NCBI GenBank assembly: GCA_023150895.1
Contig: JAKLJY010000047.1
Span: forward strand, 1 to 59,260
Direction: 5' to 3'
Origin: Myxococcota bacterium
Lineage (GTDB): Bacteria; Myxococcota_A; Bradymonadia; UBA7976; UBA1532
DNA length: 59,260 nucleotides
Shown: positions 7,191 to 16,400 of the stretch, piece after piece
How positions within the stretch are numbered: position 1 is the first letter of the stretch
How the letters are laid out: each line of letters begins with the position of its first letter
Program-made: the position numbers and the translations under genes
The notes under the pieces: model-generated
Told to the model about the DNA's origin: nothing
The model's database searches: none
What the model saw: only the letters and a program-made list of their open reading frames with translations

Positions 7191-10066
7191 GCAGCGGGAT
7201 CATGACGACCGCACGCAAGGAGCTGAGGTCCTATTTCCTCAGCCCCGTCGCGGTGATCTTCCTGGGCGTGTTCCTGGTGGTCACGCTCTTCTCGTTCTTC
7301 TACTACGCCAAGTTCTTCGCCCGGAACATCGCGGACGTCCGACCGCTGTTCCAGGCGCTGCCCTTCCTGCTCATCTTTCTCGTGTCCGCCATCACGATGC
7401 GGCAGTGGAGCGAGGAGCAGAAGATGGGGACGATGGAGATCCTGCTCACCCTGCCGGTGCGCACGCGGGATCTCGTCCTCGGCAAGTTCCTGGCCGGTAT
7501 GGCCCTCGTGGGTCTCGCCCTGGCGCTGACGTTGCCCTTGCCCATCACCGTGGCCAACCTCGGGCAGCTCGACTGGGGCCCCGTCGTCGGTGGGTACGTC
7601 GCCGCGGCCATGCTGGCGTCGGCGTACATGGCCATCGGCCTGTGCGTCAGCGCCCGGACGGACAACCAGATCGTCGCGCTGATGGTCACGGCGGTCATCT
7701 GCGCCGTGCTCTACGGTCTCGGCTCGGACACGGTGACCGGCTTCTTCGGCACCAATGGGGCCGAGGTCCTGCGCGCCCTCGGCTCGGGCAGCCGCTTCGC
7801 GAGCATCGAGCGCGGCGTCCTCGACGTGCGGGATCTCTTCTACTACGGCAGCCTGACGGCGTTCTTCCTGCTGCTCAACGGCCACTTCATCGAGCGGCAG
7901 CGCATCGACGTCCTCGCCGCGCCGGGTCAGGCCAAGGCCCGCGCCCTCGGGCTCCTCGTCGGGCTCGCCGCCGCCAACGTCGTCGTCGGCAACCTCTGGC
8001 TCGCGCCCGTGACCGCTCTCCGGGCGGACCTCACCGCCGGTGGCGAGTACAGCATCAGCCCCGTGACGGAGGAGATTCTGGAGAATCTCGCCGAGCCCCT
8101 GACCATCGCCGGGTACTTCTCGGAGAAGACCCACCCCCTGCTCGCGCCCCTGGTGCCGCGCCTGCGCGACTTCCTGACGGAGTACGAGATCCGGGGTCGC
8201 GGCAAGGTCACCGTCGAGTTCACCGATCCGAGCCGGGACAAGGACCTCGAGGAGGAGCTCAACCAGAGCTACTCCATCAAAACGTTCCCCTTCCGCATCA
8301 CCGGCAGCCACGAAGACTCGGTCGTCAACTCGTACTTCCACGTCCTCATCAAGTACGGCGACGAGTTCCAGGTCCTGTCCTTCGACGAGCTCATCGAGGT
8401 CAACGCCGACGAGACCAACATCGACGTGCGCCTGCGCAACATCGAATACGACATCACGCGCGCCATCAAGAAGACGACCCAGGGCTTCCAGAACCTCGAG
8501 TCGGTCTTCGCTCGCGCGACGCAGCCGTCGAAGCTCGTCGCCTACATCAGCGCCGACAAGCTGCCCGCCGAGTTCAAGGAAGCTCCCGAGCGCATCCGCA
8601 AGGTCGCCAAGGAGATTCAGGACAAGAGCAACGGGAAGTTCACCTTCCAGGAGATCGATCCGAGCCAGGATCAAGCCGTCGCCCAGGAGATCCTGCAGAA
8701 GTACGGCTTCAAACCGATGGCCACGGACCTCTTCGCGAAGGACACCTTTTACCTCCACATCCTCTTCCAGTCCGGCGAGACGCTCGAGCGGGTCTTCCCC
8801 CAGGGCGACATGGGCGAGGCCGACATCCGGACCGCCATCGAGGCGTCGATCAAGCGCGCCACGCCCGGCTTCCTGAAGACGGTCGGCCTGCTGACCGAGG
8901 AGCCGAAGCAGGAGCAGCCCAACCCGATGATGGGCATGCAGCCGCCCCCGCGGGAGCGCCCCGACTACCGGGCCCTCGAGGAGACGTTCGGGCAGGATCT
9001 CACCATCAAACGCGTCGACCTGAAGAACGGCGTCGTCCCGCAGGACATCGACGTGCTCGTCGTCGCCAAGCCGGGCAAGCTCGACGAGAAGCAGCAGTTC
9101 GCCGTCGACCAGTACCTGATGCGGGGCGGCGCCGTCGTCGCGCTGACCGGTGCGTATGGGGTCAAGATCGACCGGGAGGGCATCTCGACGGTCAAGCAGG
9201 ACGACTCGATCCTCGGCCTGTTGTCGCACTACGGCGTCACGGTCGAAGACGGCTTCGTCATGGACCCCGTCAACGCGCGCTTCCCCATGCCGGTCCAGGA
9301 GCGGCGCGGCATGTTCGTCATGCAGCGCATCGAGATGATGCCGTACCCCTTCTTCCCCGACATCCGCGGGGACGGCTTCAAGGAAGGGCATGTCGCGCTC
9401 GCGGGATTGCCGGGCGCCGTCCTGACCTGGAGCTCGCCGTTGAAGCTCAGGGACGGGCTCGCCGGGGGCAGCGGCGACCTCAAGGCCGAGGTGCTCATCG
9501 AGAGCTCGGAGAAGTCCTGGGTGCGCAAGGACTCGAACATCGAACCGCGCCCCGGCGAGCCCGACCTCGGGTACGCCCACAAGGACGAACCCACCGGCAA
9601 GCAGGCGATGGCCGTGACCCTGGTCGGTCGCATTCCGAGCTACTTCGCCGACAAGCCGTCTCCCCTCTTCGCGGGTGACGCGGCCGGCGAAGGCGCCGAC
9701 CGGACGGGGCGGACGCTCAAGGAGTCCGTGCCCGACGCGCGCCTCGTCGTCGTCGGTTCGTCCGAGTTCGCCAGCGACCTCGTCGCTTCGCTCGCCCAGC
9801 AGATGGGCGGCGGCCCCTACCGCGGCAACCTGGTACTCGCCCGCAACCTCGTCGACTGGACGATGGAAGACACGGACCTGCTCCAGATCCGCTCGGGCGG
9901 GGCGTTCTCCCGCACGCTCAGGAGCCTCGAGCCGAAGGACAAGACCATGTGGGAGGTGGGCAACTACCTCGTCACGCTGGCGCTCCTCGGCGCCATCGTC
10001 GCCTCGTTCTCCACCCGTCGCTGGCGCGCCGTGGCCATTCAGTTGACCCCGGAGGTCCGTTCATGA
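7187..10066 (+). CDS. GldF-GldG type fusion: ABC-2 permease plus auxiliary extracytoplasmic domain
   Basis: 959 residues starting at the ATG that overlaps the ATPase stop. Residues 1-245 form an ABC-2 permease with about six hydrophobic segments. A further membrane segment near 250-272 leads into a large soluble region typical of the GldG/ABC auxiliary family (about 280-910), and a last membrane helix sits near 925-945. In Flavobacterium, GldF and GldG are separate proteins; here one frame covers both with no internal stop. The product should pair with the upstream ATPase. The next gene again overlaps by ATGA, so expression of the three is likely coupled. Confidence 0.88.
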   Translation: MSSGIMTTARKELRSYFLSPVAVIFLGVFLVVTLFSFFYYAKFFARNIADVRPLFQALPFLLIFLVSAITMRQWSEEQKMGTMEILLTLPVRTRDLVLGKFLAGMALVGLALALTLPLPITVANLGQLDWGPVVGGYVAAAMLASAYMAIGLCVSARTDNQIVALMVTAVICAVLYGLGSDTVTGFFGTNGAEVLRALGSGSRFASIERGVLDVRDLFYYGSLTAFFLLLNGHFIERQRIDVLAAPGQAKARALGLLVGLAAANVVVGNLWLAPVTALRADLTAGGEYSISPVTEEILENLAEPLTIAGYFSEKTHPLLAPLVPRLRDFLTEYEIRGRGKVTVEFTDPSRDKDLEEELNQSYSIKTFPFRITGSHEDSVVNSYFHVLIKYGDEFQVLSFDELIEVNADETNIDVRLRNIEYDITRAIKKTTQGFQNLESVFARATQPSKLVAYISADKLPAEFKEAPERIRKVAKEIQDKSNGKFTFQEIDPSQDQAVAQEILQKYGFKPMATDLFAKDTFYLHILFQSGETLERVFPQGDMGEADIRTAIEASIKRATPGFLKTVGLLTEEPKQEQPNPMMGMQPPPRERPDYRALEETFGQDLTIKRVDLKNGVVPQDIDVLVVAKPGKLDEKQQFAVDQYLMRGGAVVALTGAYGVKIDREGISTVKQDDSILGLLSHYGVTVEDGFVMDPVNARFPMPVQERRGMFVMQRIEMMPYPFFPDIRGDGFKEGHVALAGLPGAVLTWSSPLKLRDGLAGGSGDLKAEVLIESSEKSWVRKDSNIEPRPGEPDLGYAHKDEPTGKQAMAVTLVGRIPSYFADKPSPLFAGDAAGEGADRTGRTLKESVPDARLVVVGSSEFASDLVASLAQQMGGGPYRGNLVLARNLVDWTMEDTDLLQIRSGGAFSRTLRSLEPKDKTMWEVGNYLVTLALLGAIVASFSTRRWRAVAIQLTPEVRS

Positions 10067-11136
10067 ACACGCTCAACAAGAACATCAAGCTGCTGGGCAT
10101 CCTGCTCGGTGTCCAGGCCGTGCTGGCCGTCGTCATGTGGCAGACCGGCGGGCGCGCCCCCGGACAGGCGTACCGCTCCCTCCTCGAGATGGAAGAAGCC
10201 GCCGTCACCGCCCTGGAGATCACCGGACGACCCGGCGTCGACGGCAAGCCCGGTGAATCCGTGAAGCTGGTCAAGAACGGCGCCGACTGGGTCGTCGCTT
10301 CTGCCGGGGACTACCCCGCCAAGAAGGACAAGGTCGACGACGTCCTCAAGAAGCTCGTCGCGATGAAGGTGAAGTCGCCGCTCGCGACGCAGGCGGCGAA
10401 CCACAACGCGCTGCGCGTCGGCAAGGACACGTACGGAAAAGAACTCGTCGTGACCGCCGGCGGGAGCACCAAGAAGCTCATTGTCGGCTCGGGTTCGGGC
10501 AGCTCGGTGAACCTGCGCTTCGACGGGTCCGACGAGGTGTACCAGGGCCGCGGTCTCAGCGAGTACCAGATCTCGAACACCGCGCGGACCTACGTCGAGA
10601 CGGGCTACGTCAAGGCGGACAGCGACAAGGTCGCCGCCCTGAGCGTGACCAACGCGCGGGGCACGCTGACCTTCCGCAAGGACGGCACGAAGTGGGTTCT
10701 GGAGCAGCTCCCGCCCGGCGCCGAGCTCGACGAGGCCAAGGTCACCGGCTTCATCGGCAGCGTCGCCCGCCTCAACCTCGACCGCCCCCTCGGCAAAGAG
10801 GTCAAGCCCGAGATGGGGCTCGACGGTCCGGGCGCCGTGCAGGTGCAGATCGAGGCCACCGAGAACGACAAGCCCGTCAGCCTCGCCTACACCATCGGCG
10901 CGCAGGCCGGCACCTCGGACAACGACGGGTACTACGTCAAGGCCAAGGACAACGCGTTCGTCGTGGTTGCGACCAAGTGGGCCACCGAGAGCGCGCGCAT
11001 CAAGGCCGTCGACGACTTCGTGAAGAAGCCCGAGCAAGCCGAGAACGGCGGGGCCCCGGACGGCATGCCGCCCGGGATGCCCGGCATGCCGGGTATGCCC
11101 GGGATGCCGCCCGGCTTCGCGCCGCCCGGCGAGTGA
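10063..11136 (+). CDS. DUF4340 membrane-anchored protein
   Basis: 357 residues from the ATG at 10063, which overlaps the previous stop. A single membrane segment at about residues 8-27 anchors a large extracytoplasmic domain resembling DUF4340, a family regularly found beside GldA/GldFG-type ABC genes. The C-terminus is a low-complexity Gly-Met-Pro tail encoded by a short tandem repeat at 11062-11115. It is probably the accessory subunit of the transporter encoded by the two preceding genes. The molecular role of DUF4340 is not known. Confidence 0.8.
   Translation: MNTLNKNIKLLGILLGVQAVLAVVMWQTGGRAPGQAYRSLLEMEEAAVTALEITGRPGVDGKPGESVKLVKNGADWVVASAGDYPAKKDKVDDVLKKLVAMKVKSPLATQAANHNALRVGKDTYGKELVVTAGGSTKKLIVGSGSGSSVNLRFDGSDEVYQGRGLSEYQISNTARTYVETGYVKADSDKVAALSVTNARGTLTFRKDGTKWVLEQLPPGAELDEAKVTGFIGSVARLNLDRPLGKEVKPEMGLDGPGAVQVQIEATENDKPVSLAYTIGAQAGTSDNDGYYVKAKDNAFVVVATKWATESARIKAVDDFVKKPEQAENGGAPDGMPPGMPGMPGMPGMPPGFAPPGE
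11062..11115 (+). repeat. Short tandem repeat encoding Gly-Met-Pro units
   Basis: The 54-bp stretch encodes GMP-PGMP-GMP-GMP-GMP-PG, built from imperfect 9-bp copies of a GGN-ATG-CCN unit. It lies just before the end of the DUF4340 gene and is a likely site of copy-number change by slippage. Confidence 0.8.
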
Positions 11137-11152
11137 TCGGCGGCGCGCCCCG

Positions 11153-11692
11153 ATGCGCGACGCCCCCCTGCCGCGCCTGCCCGTCCTCGACGACTACGCC
11201 GACTACATGAACGCGCTGCCCGGCGGTTTCGTCCGGGTCCTCGGCTTGCACTTCGTGACCGCCTCGGCGGCGGAGGTCACCGCGACGCTGACGGTCACCG
11301 AGACGCACCTGCAGCCCTACGGCATCGTCCACGGCGGGGTCCACGCGGCCCTCGTCGAGTCGGTCGCCTCCGTGGGCGCCGCCCTCCAGTGGGTTCCGCG
11401 CGGCGCGTGGGTGGTCGGCGTCGAGAATCGCACCCGGTTTCTGCGCCCGGTGCGTGCCGGCACGGTGCTGCGCGCCGTCGGCCGGCCGCGCCCCGAGCCG
11501 TCGCAGAGCGGCCAGGGCGTCGACGCCGCCGGCGACCCGATCTGGCTCGTGGATGTCGCGGACGAAGCCGGCCGGCTCGTCGCCAGCGGACAGCTCCGCC
11601 TGCGTCGCCTGCCGCCCGACACGGAGCTCTCCGGGCGCCCGGTGGGGATTTCCGGCACCGCCGGCGTTGACGGGCCGCGCGTTCGCGAATAG
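11153..11692 (+). CDS. PaaI-type hotdog-fold thioesterase
   Basis: 179 residues. The centre matches the hotdog thioesterase pattern: a His-Gly-Gly turn in YGIVHGGVHAALVES, with the helix carrying the acidic residue used by PaaI-like enzymes, then the strand VENRTRFLRPVRAGTVLRA. Such enzymes hydrolyse acyl- or aryl-CoA thioesters in the cytoplasm; the acyl group cannot be predicted. It begins 16 bp after the DUF4340 gene and may share its transcript, though a functional link with transport is not evident. Confidence 0.85.
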   Translation: MRDAPLPRLPVLDDYADYMNALPGGFVRVLGLHFVTASAAEVTATLTVTETHLQPYGIVHGGVHAALVESVASVGAALQWVPRGAWVVGVENRTRFLRPVRAGTVLRAVGRPRPEPSQSGQGVDAAGDPIWLVDVADEAGRLVASGQLRLRRLPPDTELSGRPVGISGTAGVDGPRVRE

Positions 11693-11723
11693 CGTGCGCG
11701 CCCGAGAGCATCGAGAGGACGTC

Positions 11724-12212
11724 ATGGCCTTCTACTGCGCGACCTGCGGCAAAGAAATTCCCAACGGCAAAGAGATCTTCGCCCGTGACGACGGGCGCCT
11801 CGAACGCGGCGGGCGCCCGCGGCACGCGGCGTGCGTCCCCGGCGGGCAGCCGGTGAGCGCCGCGGTGGACCGCGCGACGGTGGCTCGGGGGACCCGGGTG
11901 ACCTGCATCGACGATCGCATCGTCTGCCGTCAGCTCGGCGCCGACGGCGAGGTCGAGACCTGGCTCGAGCTGCCCGCCAGCCTCAAGCAGCCGCTGATGG
12001 CCATGGTGGCCGAGGTCGTCCGCGGTCGCGACGCGGTGGACTACCCGGTCCCCGGGGGAGATCGCCTCGTCGTACGACGGGAGGGCAGCGGCGGCAGCCT
12101 CGTCTCGCTGCATCTCGTCCGCGAGCCGACCGGTTTCCCGGCCGACGGCCGGCGCATGACCATCCCGTCCGCCGACGTCGACCTCTTCGTCGCCCAGTGC
12201 CGGGGAGTCTGA
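11724..12212 (+). CDS. Small protein with a CxxC...HxxC zinc-finger-like N-terminus
   Basis: 162 residues. The ATG at 11724 is preceded by a GAGAGGAC ribosome-binding stretch. Cys5/Cys8 and His34/Cys37 form a pattern typical of a small zinc-binding knuckle. The remaining 120 residues look globular and charged without a recognised family. It sits 31 bp after the thioesterase as the last gene of the run. Roles in nucleic-acid or protein binding are possible, but nothing decides between them. Confidence 0.65.
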   Translation: MAFYCATCGKEIPNGKEIFARDDGRLERGGRPRHAACVPGGQPVSAAVDRATVARGTRVTCIDDRIVCRQLGADGEVETWLELPASLKQPLMAMVAEVVRGRDAVDYPVPGGDRLVVRREGSGGSLVSLHLVREPTGFPADGRRMTIPSADVDLFVAQCRGV

Positions 12213-12238
12213 CGACACCCTGACGGCGTCGTCATACT

Positions 12239-12263
12239 GAAAATTCACCCCGGGTGAATTTTC
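12239..12263. promoter_or_regulatory. 25-nt palindrome with 12-bp arms, probable operator
   Basis: GAAAATTCACCC at 12239-12250 and its perfect inverted copy at 12252-12263 flank one C. The arms are AT-rich outside and stand out sharply from the GC-rich surroundings. There is no T-run after it, so a dimeric regulator site is more likely than a terminator. It lies 133 bp before the preferred mepA-like start. A weaker hairpin just upstream (GACGAC at 12211-12216 with GTCGTC at 12228-12233) overlaps the preceding stop and may end that transcript. The rest of the 12,213-12,395 gap holds nothing recognisable. Confidence 0.6.
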
Positions 12264-12395
12264 CGGGTTCCCATCGCGGTTCGCACTCGCTACCGTCCTC
12301 CGACTTTTCTCGTCACGTTCCAATCGGAGCACGTTGAGCATGTGAACCGGCGCCCTCGGGCGCCCACTGTCGGTCGCAAGACCCCCGGTGGCCCA

Positions 12396-13469
12396 ATGCA
12401 GCAATCGATCGTGAGCCAGCGGCTCCGCCGTCTTTTCCTTCTCGTTCTCTCCCTCGCGGTTTTCCGGCCTCAGCTCCTGCTGGCCCGGACGCTCGCTCCG
12501 CTGACGCGCACCACGCTCGAGTCCCTGCCGGGGGGTCAGCCCCCTGAGGGCGCCTCCTCCGAGACCGAGGTCCCCCTCCCGACCGTCCCGACGGGGGAAT
12601 CGCTCTCCATCGGAGAAGCCAATCGCGGCCGCCTCGTCAACGGCGTGCGCCTCGAGTCGGACGACCTCTTCCTGGTGCGCAGCCAGGACGAGAACTACGG
12701 CACGGCCGAGACGATCGAGGCCACGCGTCGCGCGGTCGCCGAGGTTTCCCGACGATTCCCCGGGCGCCCGCGCATCGTGGTCGGCGACCTTTCGAAGGAG
12801 CACGGCGGGCGCATCCGGCCGCACAAGTCGCATCAGTCCGGCCGCGACATCGACCTGGGCTTTTTCCTCGTCGGCGACGCCCAGCCCAACCATTTCGTCC
12901 CGCTCACCGCCAAGAACATCGATCTAGCGCGCAACTGGGCGCTCATCGAGGCCCTCGCCGCCGGCGACGACGTCCAGTACATCTTCATCGATCGGCGCGT
13001 GCAGAAGCTGCTGCGCGCCTACGCCGAAGAGGTCGAGAAGGTCCCGGCCAAGGTCCTCGACGGCATCTTCGAGTACCCGCGCAAGGGCAGCCTGTCGACG
13101 CTCGTGCGCCACCGTCGGGGGCATCGCAACCATCTGCACGTCCGCTTCTTCTCGCCGCAAGCCGTGGCTGCCGGCGAGAAGTACGGCGCCGAAGCGCTCG
13201 CCCGGCTCGGCAAGAGGGTCGACCCGTGGCAGGCCGTCGCGTTCAACCACATCGTCCGCAAGGGCGACACGCTCGCCCGCATCGCCGCCCGGTACAAGGT
13301 CGAGCTGACGGACATCATGAAGTGGAACCGGCTGAAGCGCCGCACGGTCCTGCAGCTCGGTCAGACCATCACGCTCTATCGCAAGGTCAAGGTCGCCGCC
13401 GCTTCGGCGAGTGATGTCTGCCACGCCGGGCCGCGCGCCGTCGGGTGCTGGCGCCCCGGTCGCTCCTGA
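12396..13469 (+). CDS. MepA-type murein endopeptidase with C-terminal LysM
   Basis: 357 residues from ATG 12396; GTG at 12342 is an alternative, but the ATG gives a compact signal peptide (two Arg then a long hydrophobic run) and has GGTGG upstream. The catalytic part matches the penicillin-insensitive endopeptidase family (M74): the metal motif HKSHQSGRDID and the later GHRNHLHVRF. These enzymes cut D-Ala-meso-DAP cross-links in peptidoglycan in the periplasm. After it comes a LysM repeat (IVRKGDTLARIAARY...) for glycan binding, which is absent from E. coli MepA. A giant kinase gene starts 12 bp downstream. Confidence 0.88.
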   Translation: MQQSIVSQRLRRLFLLVLSLAVFRPQLLLARTLAPLTRTTLESLPGGQPPEGASSETEVPLPTVPTGESLSIGEANRGRLVNGVRLESDDLFLVRSQDENYGTAETIEATRRAVAEVSRRFPGRPRIVVGDLSKEHGGRIRPHKSHQSGRDIDLGFFLVGDAQPNHFVPLTAKNIDLARNWALIEALAAGDDVQYIFIDRRVQKLLRAYAEEVEKVPAKVLDGIFEYPRKGSLSTLVRHRRGHRNHLHVRFFSPQAVAAGEKYGAEALARLGKRVDPWQAVAFNHIVRKGDTLARIAARYKVELTDIMKWNRLKRRTVLQLGQTITLYRKVKVAAASASDVCHAGPRAVGCWRPGRS

Positions 13470-13481
13470 GCGCGTGACCCC

Positions 13482-16400
13482 GTGCCGATCATCCCCGGGA
13501 TCGAGCGCCTGGAGGAGATCGGTCGCGGCACGGACAGCGTCGTCTTCCGCGCCCGCCGCGGCGACTTGCCCGTGGTCGTCAAGCTCGCTCGCTCAGCGGA
13601 GTTCGATCCGGACGCGCGCCGTCGCTTTCGGCGCGAGGCGGCGATTCTCGGCACGCTGCACCACCCCGGGTTGCCGAAGGTGCATGCGACCGGCGAGGTC
13701 GACGGGCGCCCGTTCCTCGTGCGGGCGTACATCGAAGGGCAGAACCTCGCCGAACTCATCACGCACGGGCGGCAGCCGGAGTCCCGGGCGCTGCGGCTCG
13801 CCATCGACCTCGCCGGCGCGCTCGGTGCGCTGCACCGGCGGGGCCTGATTCATCGCGACGTCTCACCGGCCAACGTCGTGCTGGGGGCCGACGGCCACGC
13901 CCGGCTGATCGACTTCGGCCTTGCGGCCATGCCCGCGGCGGATCTGCCCGTCGCCCCGGCGGGGACGTTCCACTATGCCGCCCCCGAGCAGACGGGGCTG
14001 TTGAAGCGTCCCGTCGACGCGCGGGCCGACCTCTACGCGCTCGGGGTGGTGCTCTTCGAGGTGCTCGTCGGTCACCCGCCGTTCCAGGCTCGACACGCCG
14101 CCGAGGTCGTGCGGCAGCACGCCGCCGTGCCCGCCCCCGACGTCCGCGCGCTGCGCCCGGAGGTCTCGCCGTGCATGGCGATGGTGGTGGCTCGCCTCCT
14201 GGAGAAGGACCCGGACGACCGGTACCGCAGCGCCGAGTCCCTGCTCGCCGACCTCCACGCCTTGCCGGCGCTGAACGAGGCCCTCCACGCAGGTCGGCCG
14301 GTGGTCCTCGGCCGCACGACCTCCGAGTTCGCCGAGCCGGCCCCGCTGTCCGGGCGCGCCCCGCTGCTGGGCGCATTGATGGATGCATGGCGTGAGACGC
14401 GCCTCGGTCGTGGCCGCGCGGTGCTGCTCACGGGCGACGCAGGCTCGGGCAAGAGCCGGGTGCTGCGGGCCTTCTTTTCGGCCCCCTGCCCGGAGCCGGG
14501 TCCCGTCGGCGTGCGCCTCTTCGCCCGGGCATCGGGGGCCGGGGCGGCGGGCCTCATGCCGTTGCGGCGCGCGGTCGAGCACGCGATCGCCGAGCTGCCG
14601 CCGATGGGCGGCCCGGCGCTGTCCCACCTGCGCGCGGGGGCCGGCGAGCTGGCGCCCCTGCTCGCCACGTTCTCGACGACCCTGGCCGAGCGCCTGGGGG
14701 TCACCGCCCCGGTCTTTGCGGCGCCCGACATCGGTGAACGCCTGTTCGACGCCCTCGCCGAGTTCTTTCTCGGCTGGGCACGCAGCGCCGGTGCCCTCGC
14801 CCTCTGTCTGGACGACGCGCACCTGTGCGACGAGCCGACCCGCCAGGTGGTCTCCCGACTGCTGCAGTCGACGAGCCGAGCGCCGCTGCTCCTCATCCTC
14901 ACCCAGCCCGAGGTGAGCGCGACCTGGGCGGGCGCGGGTGCGACGACCCTGACCGTGCCACCCCTCGAGGCGGACGACGTCGCGGCTTACCTGCAGGCGC
15001 TTCTCCAACCGGGCCACCTCGACCCGACGCTCGTCGCGCGGCTCATGTCCCACAGCCACGGAAACGCCTTCGCCCTCGAGCAGTTCGTGCGGGCGCTTCT
15101 CGAGGGCGGGCTCCTCGTGCCGGACTGGGGCGAATGGACGCTGGACACCGCCGCGCTCGACCAGCTCCCGCTGCCGCGGGACGTCCTGGAGCTGGTGCTC
15201 GGGCGGCTGACGCGACTCGGACCCGAAGCACGCACCGTGCTCGAGGCGGCCGCCATCCAGGGTCGGCGCTTCCGGCCGGGCCTCGTCGCGCGCGTCCTGG
15301 CGCACGGACCAGACCGGGTGATGGAGGCGCTCGCCCATGCCATCGACAGCTGGCTCGTCGAGCGCGATCCCGACGGCGCGTTTGCGTTCGTCCACGAGCG
15401 CGTCCAGGACGTCCTGCTGGCCGGGCTGTCCGAACCGGCCCGGCGCGACCTCCACCAACGCACCGCAGACGCGCTGCTCGAGCCGGGCGAACCGACGGAG
15501 GCCGGCGACCTCTACGCCGTGGCCCGCCACGCGGCCCAAGGCCACCGGGCACGCGACCCCCGGCGGGTCTTCGAATTGCAGTTGCGGGCCGGCCTGCGCG
15601 CGCTGCGGGAGTTCGCGCCCGAGGAGGCGTGGCACCTGCTTCTCGACGCGCTGCATTCGGCGGAGAGTGCCGGTCTCGCGGCCCCGGTGGAGCTTCATCA
15701 CGCCCTCGGGGACGCCGCAGCCCGGACGGGTCGGCTCGACGCGGCGGAGACACACCTCGTGGCGGCCCTCGCGGCGGCTCGCAGTGCCGAAGAGGCGGCC
15801 ACGGTGCACGTCCGTCTCGCCGAGGCCGCGCTCACCCGCAGCGACGTCTCCGGCGCCACCGCTGCCCTGCGGGACGGCCTGACCCGCCTCGGCGAGCCGG
15901 AACGCGAGGTCGGTCTTGCCTGGGTGGTCTTTGCGCTCCTGCGCGACGCGCTCCTCGGCGACCGCCGGCCGCGCACCATCGCCGAGCCGACCGCCCGCAG
16001 CGAGCTGAGGGCGTCGCTCCTCTACTTCCGCACGTACACGGCGTTCTTCGAAATGCGTCCCGTGTCCCTGGCCGCGACGATTCTCCGCCAGCGGTGGGCG
16101 ACCCGGGCGTTGGGCCCGCAGCACCCGGCCGCCATTCTTTCGAGCGCGCACCTCGGTATCTTGCAGGCCCTCCGGGGGCGCGCGGCATCGGCGCTCGCGC
16201 TCGCGCGGGACGCCGTCGCGCGCTCCGAGCGAGCGGGCGATCCCCAAATCCTGGCGCGCGCCCACCTGCACGAGGCCTGGGTCGTCCACTTCTGCGGGCG
16301 CAGCGTCGAGGCCGCCGAGCGCGCCGCGGTCTGCCTTCGCCAGCACGGTCACTGGCTGGACGCGTTCGAGTTCCTCAACGGCTGCGGTGATCTGGCCTGG

